Assembly: GCA_027924645.1 (NCBI GenBank)
Contig: BSBN01000252.1
Span: 3,968,001 to 4,032,000 of the forward strand
Length of the DNA: 64,000 nucleotides
Source: Cunninghamia lanceolata
Lineage: Eukaryota > Streptophyta > Pinopsida > Cupressales > Cupressaceae
Direction of reading: 5' to 3'
Both the position numbers and the translations under genes were made by a program. A model generated the notes under the pieces. That model did not search any database. It worked only from the letters and a program-made list of their open reading frames with translations, and was not told where the DNA came from. The first letter of the stretch is position 1; each line of letters opens with the position of its first letter. Shown piece after piece: positions 1 to 10,800 of the stretch.

Positions 1-664
1 GAAGGAATTGTTTTGGGACACCATATTTCAGAAAAAGGGATCAGAGTGGATCAGAACAAGATAGAAGTAATCACACAATTGCCTTCACCCAAAAATCAGA
101 CTGATGTCAGAAGTTTTCTAGGTCATGCAGGCTACTATAGGAGGTTCATAGAAAATTTTAGCAGAATAGCTGCCCCCCCTATTTACCCTGCTTAACAAAG
201 AAACAGAATTTCTATGGATAGAAGACTGTCAATCAGCATTTGAAACTTTGAAGGAGAAGCTTACTGTCACACCAGTTTTAAGGGGACCTAATTGGACTTT
301 ACCATTCCACATACAAATTGATGCTTCAAATGAATCCATTGGGGCAGTTTTAGGACAAAAGGAGGAAGCAGAAAGTATGCATGCCATTTATTACATCAGC
401 AAAAACCTTACCCCTGCAGAAAGAAATTATACAACAACTGAAAAAGAATTCTTGGCAGTTATCTATGCTATAAACAAATTCAGGCATTATATCACCGGAT
501 ATAAAATATTTGTGCACACTGATCATGCAGCCATCAAGTACCTAATGAATAAACCAGTAGTAGGTGCAAGGATCATCAAATGGTTATTGCTGTTGTAGGA
601 ATTTGATATTACCATAGTTGATAATCCAGGAAAGTTTAATCTGGTTGTTGATTTTCTATCAAGA
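1..664 (+). pseudogene. Athila-like pol: RT C-terminus and RNase H
   Basis: The first ~180 bases encode the end of gypsy reverse transcriptase: GHHISEKG, then [13 protein letters not shown], the usual RT-connection sequence. The frame shifts at a run of seven C at 173-179. The next frame gives the RT-type RNase H, with DASNESIGAVLGQ, HAIYYISK, ERNYTTTEKE, and HTDHAAIKYL near the end. A TAG at 596-598 interrupts the frame where a glutamine is usual before EFDI; the frame then continues into the integrase linker. RNase H would remove the RNA strand during reverse transcription in the virus-like particle. This copy cannot make an intact polyprotein. Confidence 0.85.
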
Positions 665-1996
665 TTGCATATAGGAGGAGAGGATCAACTAGTGGAGGAT
701 AAATTCCCAGATGAACATCTTTTTGCCATATCCACTACTACACCTTGGTTTGCTGACATAGCTAATCTTTTCGCTATAGGCTTGTATCCATTCCATTTTA
801 TTTCAAAACAAGGAAAACGTTTAGTTAAAGAAAGTTTATCCTACAAATGGTTGAATGGTTTACTATTTAAATGTGGTCCTGATTTTATTCTACGCAGGTG
901 CTTGAAGGCTGATGAGACTTTTGATGTGTTGAGAGTATGTCATGATGAACCATCTGGTGGCCACTACTCTTTCCACAGGACAGTCCACAAGATCCTTGGA
1001 GCTGGTTACTACTGGCCTTCTCTTTATAAAGACACAAAGAAGTATGTGCAACACTGTGACCAGTGCCAAAGGATGGGACAGCCAACCTTTACCCAGGAAA
1101 TGCTGCTACATCCTCAAGTCATGATGGAATCGTTTGAGCAATGGGGTCTAGACTTTGTGGGACCAATTTCACCACCATCATCAGGCAAGAAGTATATTCT
1201 AGTATGCACAGACTATGTTACTAAGTGGGCTGAGGTTCAAGCATTACAATTTGCAAGAGAAGAAAAAGTTGCTGATTTTCTCTACAATAGAATTTTCTTA
1301 AGATTTGGAGCCCCAAGATCAATAGTTTCAGATAGAGGACCTCAGTTTACTTCACAGGTAATCAAAGCATTCACAGATTTATACCAAGTCAAGCTCAGAA
1401 AATCTTCACCTGACCATCCTCAAGCAAATGGGCAGGTAGAAGTAACTAATAGAGAACTTGAGAATATCCTAACAAGGACAGTGGCAATGAACAGGAAAGA
1501 TTGGGCTAATAGATTATATGAAGCAATTTGGGCTTACAACACCACTTGGAAGTCCACAACAAAGTTTTCACCATATGAATTGGTTTATGGGAAAAAGCCT
1601 ATATTATCTATAGAATTTGAACTTCAGACACTTAAAACTGTATTGGATGTTGGTCTACCATTTTCTGTAATTTAGCAGAACATAATTCTTCATCCCAACG
1701 AGTTGGATGAGATTCAGATAGAAGCCATACAGCAAACAGAGCTGATTCAATACTAGAGGAAGCAATGGCATGACCAACACATTAAGAGGAGGACATTTCG
1801 ACAAGGAGATTGGGTTCTTCTTTATGATTCTAAATTCAAAGAATTCAAAGGGAAATTGCAGATTCACTGGCTGGGTCCTTATCAAATAAAGGACGTGTTT
1901 GAAAATGGAACTGTATTATTGCAACCAATTGATGGGAGCACAGACACATTTCTAGTAAATGGTCTGAATCAGGCTCTACAAAAGACCATCTACTAA
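599..1996 (+). pseudogene. Athila-like pol: integrase
   Basis: This follows in the RNase H frame. Numbering from position 665, an HHCC zinc-binding module has histidines near residue 93 and 100-104 and CDQC at 131-134. The catalytic core shows D163 (GLDFVGP), D223 (VSDRGPQF) and E259 (NGQVEVTNRELE), with 35 residues between the last two, as expected for a DD35E retroviral-type integrase. TAG codons at 1673 and near 1754 interrupt the C-terminal part, but the same frame continues through GDWVLLY and WLGPYQI to a TAA at 1994-1996. That tail is the usual gypsy integrase C-terminal module; I see no chromodomain. Integrase inserts the cDNA into host chromatin. The product here would be truncated. 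Confidence 0.9.
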
Positions 1997-2116
1997 AGAA
2001 GGCTTTCTGAATAATCTGTGTTTTGATACAGGGGATACCTCCTCTGTCACGGTGTTGGATTGAATGATTCTGATCAAAATAATAATAATAATATTAAAAT
2101 AAAAAATAAAAAAAAA

Positions 2117-2285
2117 GAGGTTGAAAACCAGCAATGGCTGTCTTCTGGAAAAAAAAAAAGGAGGTTGAAAACCAGCAATGTCTGCCTTCTGAAAAAAAAA
2201 TAGAGAAAGATGGAAAACCAGCAAATGGCTGTCTTTCTCAACCAAGGGAGTTGAAAACCAGTAAAATGGCGGTTCCCTTCTTCAG
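2117..2285 (+). repeat. four imperfect tandem units after pol
   Basis: A unit built on GTTGAAAACCAGCAATGGCT and a following TCTTCTG recurs at about 2117, 2161, 2211 and 2247. The units are separated by runs of A. They lie in the spacer between integrase and the extra ORF of the Athila-like element. No coding role is visible. Confidence 0.75.
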
Positions 2286-2333
2286 GACAATTGAAATAAT
2301 TAAGCTCCGGATATGATCAGTTCCAGAAATTGG

Positions 2334-2438
2334 CCCAATGCATCTCCGGCACTTCTCAAATAGGAGCACCTCTGGCGCTTTCCAATAAGGAGCATCTCTG
2401 GCGCTTTCCAATTAGGAGCACCTCCGGCGCTCTATTAA
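2334..2438 (+). repeat. four ~26-bp tandem units with CTCCGGCGC core
   Basis: Units of about 26 bp based on AGGAGCACCTCTGGCGCTTT start at about 2334, 2361, 2386 and 2412. Related CTCCGGAG and CTCCGGCGC words reappear near 3067, 4255 and 4316 in the same element and at 6380-6520 in its LTR, so the motif looks element-specific. Confidence 0.7.
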
Positions 2439-2753
2439 TAACACCGTCAGTCTCCATAATAAGGGAGGGACCCACCTCTCTGGGTGGTAAAGTAGACAAA
2501 TTATATGATGAGGTCATCATGACTCATCCCCTACTTCATCACAAAGTGTAATTAAATTAGAATAATTATAATTTGTAGGAGTGTCCACGAGCCGGCACTG
2601 ACATCACCCAAGGGCGTGGATTTTTGAGCCACTCAGTGCAATGATTGTGGGTTGCATGCAAGTGGGAAGTGGACGTCATTTCAGGTCACCACTCAATTGC
2701 CATGACGCAACATTTCTCCCGAGTACGTCACCTCATCATTGAGACTGGTCCAG

Positions 2754-2808
2754 GTAATCTATTTTTAATTAATCATTAATTAGTAACTGTCATGTCTTTC
2801 TGTTTTAG
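2754..2808 (+). other. splice-site-like pair upstream of the extra ORF
   Basis: CAG|GTAATCT at 2751-2760 resembles a plant donor. TTTCTGTTTTAG|GTGC, ending at 2808, resembles a strong acceptor with a pyrimidine tract. The pair would bound only 55 bases, short for a plant intron. The acceptor could instead serve a donor far upstream, outside the window, to make a spliced mRNA for the ORF that starts at 3146. This is inference from signal strength only. Confidence 0.35.
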
Positions 2809-3145
2809 GTGCTGCCAAGATGACATGTCCCTCCGTCGTCATTTCCTTCTTCACATCCAAGCATGCCGCCATCTGTGCCTTAATGCCACCTTACCTCCAG
2901 AGTGCCTTGTCAGTCCGTTACATTTATGACTGCCTTGGTCCTTTAACCCATCTGCATAAGCCCAGCCAGAAAACAATAACATTTCTCATTCAAACCTCCA
3001 GAATAGACTGAAGCATAAGATAAATTAAACAATTTTTCAGAGTCTACAGAGCAATTTGAACAATACTCCGGAGCCCAAAGAGAAAGATAGACTGCAGATT
3101 GGGGAGGTAGAAGAATAAAACACAGAAGGTGCCATCAATTCAACA

Positions 3146-6095
3146 ATGGGGGTCAAGAAAAAGTCTGAGCCAGAAAGTACTGCGGGTCTTCTGAAGGATG
3201 CAGCTACAGCAAACATTTTAAGGGCTGCTGGACGGTTAGATTTCCTAGATAAGTTCGAAGGGTTTCAGGAGGATATTGTGGACGAATTCCTTAGGAATTT
3301 AAGAGACAACCAGACAACTGTGAGAGGAAACCAAATCAGTCTCTCCTCAGCAGTTATCAGCCACATCTCTGGACTTCCTGAACAAGGTGAGAGGTTCTAC
3401 CACCTGAAAACCTTATACAATGATTTAATTAGAAATTTTTCTATTCGTGGTGAACCTGCTATTCAATTGCATATAAATAAGAATGAAGTTAAAAGAATTT
3501 TGAGGGCCACACTTCCAAACCCTTGGGCAACTGTTGCTACCTGGTTAATGAAGTATTTTACCTGTGATGGCCAATTCTCCATAGTTTTAGGGCCCATAAT
3601 GAAAATGTTGATTTTTCTCAGACATGGAAATAGGCACCCCGAATATAACATAAATATCCCCAATTTCCTGTATTTTACCATCACGGCAACTGCAGAGAAA
3701 TACCAGTAGGGTAAAGGACCCATGAAACATCATGGCCTCATCTTTTTGATAGTTAAGCACCACTTCCTATCTCAGGCTAATGGAGAGGAACTATTACAAA
3801 TTTTTCTTGAACACAACCCCCTAGTTAGAGAACCAGAAATTGCACAACCAGAAGGAGAGAGTTCTCCCTCTCACTAGGATGAGGAAACTGAATCTTCAGC
3901 CTCCTCCACTACTATTCACAAAGGGAAGTCACCCTCCCAAGAGGCTACATCATCTGCAGCCCTTGTTCCTGACAAAAAGAGGAAAGACAAACAAATTGCA
4001 AAACCTGCTCCTACACGGCCTCTATACATGACTCGGTCAGTCAGGCAAAAAATGACTCTACCTGAGGAATCTTGGCCTAAGGAATTAACAGAGGAAAAGT
4101 TAGGACAGGGAATTGAGGAAAGGTGGTGGGCTGAAGAACTATCCCATGATTCAGGTGAGATCCCTCTGGTCAGAAAGAGGAAGAAAAGAGAAAATTCTCT
4201 AGCACCATCTATTCCTATGGAGTCAAGTCTAGTTTCAACACCACCATGTGCTCCGGAGACAGGAAACTTACCAACTATTACTATCTCCTTAGATTCTGAG
4301 GAAGTGAGACCTGCTCCGGAGTCACCAGTCCCACCTGTGCTCTGGAGAAGCAAAAGGAAGAGGCAACTCTCACAAGCTGAGAAGGATACAACCCTGCTCA
4401 CTGAGGCACTCCTAGAATTGAGAACATGTGAGGATAAAGCAAGACCTTCATCGGTGCCAGCAACAGCAGAGGACCCTCAAGACAGGAACACTGTAGAAGG
4501 AGAAACAGGGCAAATAGATACATTGGGAGGAATAGGGCAGATGGCCATGGATAACATTGATGATCAGCCAACAGCCACAGAAACAGAGGCAGAAACTCTA
4601 TCTCATCCCTCTGACCAAGAGGATATAGAAATCTCAACAGAGCAACAATTAATGGAAGAAGTTGAAAATTTAAAAAGAATGCTCTGGGGAAAGAATTTGA
4701 TTATTACTGACCTCAAAAAGGTCAGAGTAGGATGGAGATGGAGCTGAAACAAACTATTGCAAATATCCAAATAGACCTCCAAAACAAAGACAAAATCATC
4801 CAGAAAAAAGAGGTAGAGTTAGAAGCACAGAAATGTGAGGCAGCCAAATTGATGGAAGAACAAGAAAAAGAAACAGCACACAAGGTTTCTGAGCTCACCA
4901 TGGCCAGAGACAACGGCCTCACCATAATGGTAGCACTAATTGAGAAGGTACAAAGCCAGGATAAACAGTTAACTTGGGCCAATAACAGACTGGATGACCA
5001 AGAAGAACATATTCAAGAGTTGTTTGGCCCAAGGGCAATCAATGAGCAGGAAATTCAAATAGATGCCTATGTGGGTCCAATCACCATTGACATTCCCAAA
5101 GCCCTGTTTCATTGGGAGAAAAAGTGTAGGGAATTTGAGGCCTCCAAACCAATGTTGCAATTACAAAGGGCAGTCATTGCTAGAGCAGAAAGAATAGCAA
5201 CTTTGGAAAACAAAATCATTCAAATGGCCTCCCTTTCCTCAGAAATTCTATCCTGCAGGCCTCCAAGTGCCAGCTACTCCATGTTCTTACAGGAAAGGGT
5301 GCTGCAAAGAAAACTCTCCTTAGTCCTGTCTGACATAACTGAGGACACCGAAACAACAGAAGGATTCATGGCAGCTTACACTAGGAGCAATGATGAAGAC
5401 AAAAACTTCCTATGTGAGTTATACTTACATGGGTTCTGTATTAATGATATAGCCTTCATCATTAATCACTTTGTGGGAGAATTCCAGCTGAAGGCATTCA
5501 TGTCCCTAATGAGAAACCACCAGATCTGGAACAAAAGGATGGAAGATCATCTTCAAAAGGATTTGAAAATAGATCTCTTCATCAGGAAAGAATGTCCCAA
5601 TCCTTTGCTTTTGAGACCCAATTCAGCTGCCTTATCTATCATTCTGCAAATGCAACCAGAATGTTGCCATTATACCTAAAACGTTTGTAGGAATGCTCCA
5701 TTGACTTTGGTCTTTTTATGGTTAATTCAGCAAATTCTGTACTTGATGTAGCAAAGAGGAGATGGAATATTTTGACCCCAAAGCAGAAGCTTAGAGAGGT
5801 GGTCAGCCCTGCCAACCTGAGATTATTCATGAGAAAGGCAAAGTTGATATCCAAACTTATGGATAGACATAAACAGGAATGGATAGGTGGATAGTTCAGG
5901 CCTCCTCTGATAATTGAACCACTCCCTGTATGGACAGAACAGTTGGAAGATGACAAATTGCAGGACTGGTTGAAGCAAGTTGACAAGTACAGAGGAAATG
6001 GTATCACCAATAGAACCACTTGAACCACCTATCTCCAGGAGTATAGCCTGACTGACAGGCTGCTTCGCCAAAATAAATCTAGGGTGTGAAAAGCA
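3146..6095 (+). pseudogene. env-position ORF of the Athila-like element, unknown function
   Basis: An ATG at 3146 opens a frame that runs, with TAG at 3707 and near 3875, to about 4725. It shifts frame to 4732-5679 and shifts again for the last ~400 bases, giving roughly 980 codons in total. The N-terminal ~190 residues look globular: a GLP motif near 76-78, LPNPW at 123-127 and MKYFT at 135-139, followed about 40 residues later by HHGLIFLI. The middle is charged and Ser/Pro/Glu rich, with TRSVRQK near 4030. From about 4640 to 5230 it is strongly heptad-like, a probable coiled coil. I see no signal peptide or convincing membrane segment, so it does not look like a fusion glycoprotein despite its position. 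It may match the Pfam families for Athila ORF-1 or putative plant transposon protein, which a profile search could settle. It is related to the LINE ORF at 16107-17990. Confidence 0.7.
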
Positions 6096-6114
6096 GGAGG
6101 ACCTGCCAAACCTT

Positions 6115-6131
6115 AGGTATGGGGGGGATGA
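6115..6131 (+). other. polypurine tract
   Basis: AGGTATGGGGGGGATGA lies directly before the TG that opens the putative 3' LTR and just after the last coding traces of the extra ORF. This is the expected place and composition for the primer of plus-strand DNA synthesis. Confidence 0.6.
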
Positions 6132-7393
6132 TGAGTGCCAAATTGCACTCATGAAATACACCTTTTTGCCTTTCTTTTTCCCCTTTCTCAGTTCATCTTC
6201 CTTGTGTCTGCACTCAAATAAGTTACCAAGATTGTTCTATTTTGTGATTAATTAAGATAGATTACTTAAGATTAGAATTTCTGATTAGGTGACTAATGTG
6301 CTTGAGATTAATGGCAAAATGCAGAACTTTTCTCTTTTTGAATCAGCAGGTGTAGGTGCCAAGAACAGTGATTTTGTGCATCTCCAGAGATCGTCTTCAA
6401 TGATCTCCGGAGACAATAACAAAGAACAGTGACACCTGAAGTTTTGAAGATATGGGGAATGACTCTTCGGAGCTCTGTGAGAGTCTGGAGTATCTCCGGA
6501 GCTGCAGACAGGAACAGCTATCTCCGGCGCCTCCTAAGAACAGGGCATGTTTCCAAGCAGAGCTGCCGACCAAACACCTTCAGTAGCGATCTTAATACCC
6601 CCTCACTTCACTCAAATCATCACCTGAGTGGTGAAGGGTCAACTATCAGTTAAAATGCTGAAGTTTTATCTTTTCAAAGATTTTGCATGAGTTACGAATT
6701 GAACTAATCCAATATCCTTATTTTCAGGGCTTTAATGCCCAAGTGTATTAAGACTTAAACTTAGACCTCTGAGTGGACTTCTATTCCACTCAAGTCTACC
6801 TTTCTCGCATGGTGATTTTTCATAAGTTAGACAGTTAAGTACAAATAAGAGATGGTGTCATCTCCTAAAAAGACTGATAGATAAGTTTAGTGATATATCA
6901 TCACTCATTTTTATATATACTCTCAAAAATAGTAATAGAACAACAATGATAAAATTATTCTGATTTTTGGAGATCTCAATTCTATTATAGCCATATTTTC
7001 ATGAATGCAGAAATGAATGAATTAGACTAAATTTAATTCTGATCATCTTTTGTGCTGATTTCCTACTATAGCCTTCAGCCTCAAGGGTGTGGAGCAAGGG
7101 CCCACTCTCACCACTCAGGCAGGAGGCTAGTATCACTGTTCTATTGTTTTAGTTTTCTGTTCTATTGTTTTAGTTTTCTCTTATAAAAGTGTTTCCTGTT
7201 TTGATAAATAGATGCATGTTATTGTTCCTTTGCTTAGAGTACATTTCCTATTTTACTCTATTTTTTAGCATTCATTACATTTATTCAACAAGCAGATAGA
7301 TTAGTCTTTCTTTTAAAACTTAGGACTAGCTATAAACTGGTAACTATAGAATCCCTAGTTGCAGACAGCCGTGGACACAGCCTTGGTTCTTTG
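6132..7393 (+). repeat. 3' LTR of the Athila-like element
   Basis: The left end is set by the polypurine tract. The LTR starts TGAGTGCCAAATTGCACTCA, itself a near-perfect palindrome. The right end is tentative, placed at ...GGTTCTTTGACA because an LTR should end in CA. Inside are CTCCGGAG words (6380-6520), a direct repeat of TGTTCTATTGTTTTAGTTTTC (about 7138-7178) and a TATA-like CTTATAAAAG near 7181-7190. The 5' LTR is outside the window, so the right end cannot be confirmed by comparison. Confidence 0.5.
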
Positions 7394-7439
7394 ACATTTG
7401 AAAAAAGATTAAATGATGAGGTACAGTGACACCTTGTCA

Positions 7440-7510
7440 GTTGGATGTCATGTCCCATCCAACAAGAGAAGAAGATATAGTTCATGGTTAGATGTCATGT
7501 CCCATCTAAC
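7440..7510 (+). repeat. duplicated hairpin with compensatory change
   Basis: Two 24-base hairpins, 7440-7463 and 7487-7510, share the loop TCATGTCC. Their stems are GTTGGATG/CATCCAAC and GTTAGATG/CATCTAAC. The one base that differs on the left arm is matched by a pairing change on the right arm. Confidence 0.7.
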
Positions 7511-8820
7511 AAGAAAGGAGAGAAGACATAGTTCATATTAAGATGGGAATTAGAAACACTAAAATGATCAAATGTGTTGTTGATGCTACTGATGGCCTGT
7601 AGTATGTATGATTTAAGTTTCATGATGATTGCATTACCGGAAGAGTGTTTTGCTTGAAGACAGTGTTGTCTCTATGAAGATGTTCTATGTAGGACAATGG
7701 AATGCTCCACATTCCTCTTCATCTGTAGATATGACCATGCAGTTTTGGAATTGTGTTTAGGGTTCAGAGAAGGTGATAATTCCAAGTTTTTAGATCATCT
7801 GTCCTTTCGCTATGAAAGTTATACATGATAGAGTATCGGCATGTGTTCTGGCAGAGTAAGCTAGTGATGAAGGCCTGATGGAATTCTCCACATTCCTCCG
7901 CAAATGAATGATTGCCTTTGTAGTTTTAAGAACATGTTTATGGATGTGCATTACATGCTTCCTTGCATTTTCAAGGCCCTTTGTGGTCCGTAGCTTAATT
8001 TTTCAAATGACATTATGTTGCAGTGTGTTCTAGATGACAGATTGTTCCCAAAGTTCAAGATTAAAGATGTGCAACACAATTATTTGATGTGTGGTGGAAA
8101 AAGAGTGTTTGGAGATGTTGTGTGAGTCATATAGACTCATCTGGAAGAGTTTTCATGAATATCCTTCTTGTTTCTAGTACCGCACAAGGTTTTCAAGTTG
8201 GTGTGGCCGTTATGCTTCAAGATTTCACATGTTTTGTTTAAAGTTGTCCTATTCTCAAATGAGCAGAGTGTGCGGATGTAATTCCTTGGTGTTTGAATCT
8301 GTGAAGGATGTTTTAGACCTGGTTAAGAAAGTGATGATGTCTGTAAGGCTTGGATCTTTTGCTAGTGTAATGTGTGGTTTCACTTAGGACCTATCTTCTA
8401 CATGTTTCATTTTGTGTGTTGTTTGATCGACTTGTAAATGTATTTTTCATGTTGTATCTAGCTGTCAAGCAATGTAATCAAATCAATGTAATATCATGTA
8501 TAAATAATGAATCAAATTGAGTGAGGTGAGGTGTGATTGCAAAGTGATTGAAAAGCTAGCAAGCAAATAAAAGGCCAAATGAATGCATTATTGATGAGTG
8601 ATTGAAGGAGAAAGAGCAAAATTTGTTGATTCTATTTTGATTCATCCTGAAGACATATTTGGGACAGTGGTCAAGTGTAGAGTGTGCCTGATTGATCAGA
8701 TCATTAGAAGAAAGTGTGAAGAGGTAGAAGTGCAATCATCAAAGGAGTGATCTTTAATGTTAGTTTTCAGACAATAGAAGGACTGTCATACTGTAATCTT
8801 TTGTAATTGTGTTCTCATTT

Positions 8821-9002
8821 CAGGGAGTAGATGCTTCCTTGGGAGTGACCCTAAAACAAAGTAATCAGGGAGTAGATGCTTCCTTGGGAGTGACCCTAAA
8901 ACAAAGTAATCAGGGAGTAGAAGCTTCCTTGGGAGTGACCCTAAATCAAAGTTACTCGGGGAGTAGCAGCTTCCTTGGGTTATAGCCCCTAAAACAAAGT
9001 TA
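8821..9002 (+). repeat. 45-bp tandem repeat, four units
   Basis: Units start at 8821, 8866, 8911 and 8956. The first two are identical, the third has a few changes and the fourth is diverged. The core is AGTAGATGCTTCCTTGGGAG followed by TGACCCTAAAACAAAGT. The array lies inside the probable copia LTR. Confidence 0.9.
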
Positions 9003-9539
9003 TTATTTGAGCTTCATATATTGTGAGTTAATCCTCACCATGGTTTTTCCCTTCTAGGGTTTTCCACGTAAATCTGGTGTTATGTGTTAATGTGCATTGT
9101 GTTAATCTTTCATGTTCATGTTTATGCTATAATGATTAAGTTTTGTAATGCTTTAGATAAGTTGAAGTTATGAGAATTGAAAATTGTTTAGATAATGATT
9201 CACCCCCCCTCCCAGTATCCTAGTGTGTTCAACAAATTTTAATTATTATTTTCCCCAAGGTAAGGATGGGGAATATTTGAAAGGGATTAATATTGTATTT
9301 TATGTACTTTTCTAATTGTAGAAAAGAAAAGTGCATACCTTGTTCTTTTACCCTCTTGTTTTACACTCACTTTGGTCTTGTCTTTGGACTTAATTCAATT
9401 AATTTTGTAACCAAACCTTCATTAGCTTATATTAGTTTCCATTTATTTGTACTAGATCATAGTACATTCACTCTTACACTTGGTATTAGATTGTGGGTGT
9501 GACTTTTTCCCCAAATTCAAAAACTTTTCCCATTTATTA

Positions 9540-9830
9540 TACTACAACAAATCCCTGTGATTAGCTCCTTTTTTTTGCTCCATTTTTTGCTTCCACCAAC
9601 TGTTTTAATGTATTTTTCTCCAATTTTTTGAAAAAGTCAACGCTATTTGTTGGGATGGCATATTTTTTGGCATTTTTTGCTTCGATCAGAACAAGCAGGA
9701 GCTAAATTAGGCGCCACATTGCGCCTAAATTGGAGCCAACTTTAGCGTCCACATTAGCGCTGACTTTAGCACCGCCTGTAGCACCGATTATAACAACTAA
9801 ACTAGTGCCAACTTTAGCACCGTACACCAA
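9540..9830. repeat. TTAGCGCC/TTAGCACC-rich segment, possible DNA transposon end
   Basis: The segment starts ACTACAACAAATCC, resembling the ends of plant Mutator- or CACTA-type elements. It holds many TTAGCGYC and TTAGCACC words in both orientations (about 9690-9810). GATTAGCTCCT (9560-9570) is mirrored by AGGAGCTAAAT near 9687. I found no matching opposite terminus, so the class stays open. A further pair of TTAGCG words sits at about 10178-10195. Confidence 0.35.
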
Positions 9831-9839
9831 AAAAATTTT

Positions 9840-10800
9840 AGCAGTATCATCGATACCCTGAAAGTCGAACAGATAAGGCACTTTGGCATGACACCAAAAC
9901 ATGTCACGATGATCAAACGAAAATATCGATAACCTTTAAGGCATTCGAGATATAGAAGTGATATGGTTTAGAGTCTCACCGATATAAGGGGTCTCGCCAA
10001 TGAAAAGATAATGTAAATGGTATTTCGAAGAAACTCTACTGTGTCGAAGAGAGGGTTTTTGGGGTCTCTCCGAAAAGGTGACAAAGAAAATAAAATATCA
10101 AAAGGGTGATTTCTTGTTCAAGGAGACTCATATTATCGAAGTAATGCCAATTAGGGTCATACCGAAATCCCGAACATTAGCGCCGACTTTAGCGTCGTAC
10201 CTCTAAGCCTCGATGGATTGTTTTGGATCAAAACTTTCGACTTTAAAATTTTGCCATTCCCACCATAATCCCTACTAAGATGTTCTACTTGAACCCAAAA
10301 AATATCACCATTCCCTTATTAGCCCTAAATTGTATACCTCAACCATAAAATATTTGATGAAAAAATCACTATAGCTAACATCGGCAAGATGATACTACAT
10401 TAGGGAGACTCAATATGCAGTCTCTTCGATGACCTGAAGGCACAAGCAGACAAAAGGAAAATCACACGAAAACCTGAAGTAATGAGCAAATCGAAGAGAC
10501 AGGGGATATCGGCAAGAGTCATTCAGAAGTCTCATTGATACCCTGAAAGTCAAACAAATAAGGGATTCAGGATATCGAATCGATATGGTTTAGAGTCTCA
10601 TCGATAGAAGGGATCTCACTGATGAAAAGATAATGTAAAGAGTATTTCGAAGAAACTCTACTGTGTCGAAGAGAGGGTTTTTGGGGTCTCTCTGAAAAGG
10701 CGACGAAAAAAATTAAAATATCAAAAGGGTGATTTCATGTTCGAGGAGACTCAAATTATCAAAGTAATAATAGTTAGGGTCATACCAAAATCCCAAACAA
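9840..10800. repeat. two direct copies of a ~300-bp segment rich in TCGAT/ACCGAT
   Basis: About 9843-10180 and 10522-10795 are related direct copies. Shared blocks include ATACCCTGAAAGTC, TATGGTTTAGAGTCTCA, AAAAGATAATGTAAA, AAACTCTACTGTGTCGAAGA and TATCAAAAGGGTGATTTC. The ~340 bp between them are mostly different. No ORF of note is present. The ACCGAT/ATCGGT vocabulary resembles the array at 59.7-61.4 kb. Confidence 0.8.

Larger units (their letters stand above)
1..7393 (+). mobile_element. Athila-like Ty3/gypsy retrotransposon, 3' half
   Basis: The element runs off the left edge of the window. In order it shows the end of reverse transcriptase, RNase H, integrase, a spacer with short tandem repeats, a long extra ORF, a polypurine tract and a 3' LTR. 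The Athila assignment rests on three things: the linker between RNase H and integrase carries the FPDE...PWFADI type of sequence, there is no second RNase H, and an additional ORF sits between integrase and the 3' LTR, where Athila elements carry an env-like gene. The 5' LTR, gag and protease lie outside the window, so neither the target duplication nor the age can be read. All ORFs carry frameshifts or stops, so this copy looks immobile. Confidence 0.8.
7394..9234 (+). mobile_element. probable solo copia-type LTR, left limit uncertain
   Basis: The right part resembles the R-U5 part of plant copia LTRs: a TATA-like TGTATAAATAATG near 8500, GGGTTTTCCACGTAAA at about 9056, ATTCACCCCCCCTCCC at 9199-9214, and a terminal GTGTTCAACA ending at 9234. 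No primer site or gag/pol follows, so it looks solitary. A shorter choice is 8624-9234, with TGTTGA...TCAACA as inverted ends and flanking AAATT / AATTT, but that would exclude the TATA-like site. I cannot place the left end firmly. Confidence 0.4.

Noticed and set aside
8624..9234. Self-contained 611-bp LTR with TGTTGA/TCAACA ends
   Set aside because: The flanking AAATT and AATTT do not match exactly, and the TATA-like site at ~8500 suggests the LTR starts further left; kept only as an alternative.
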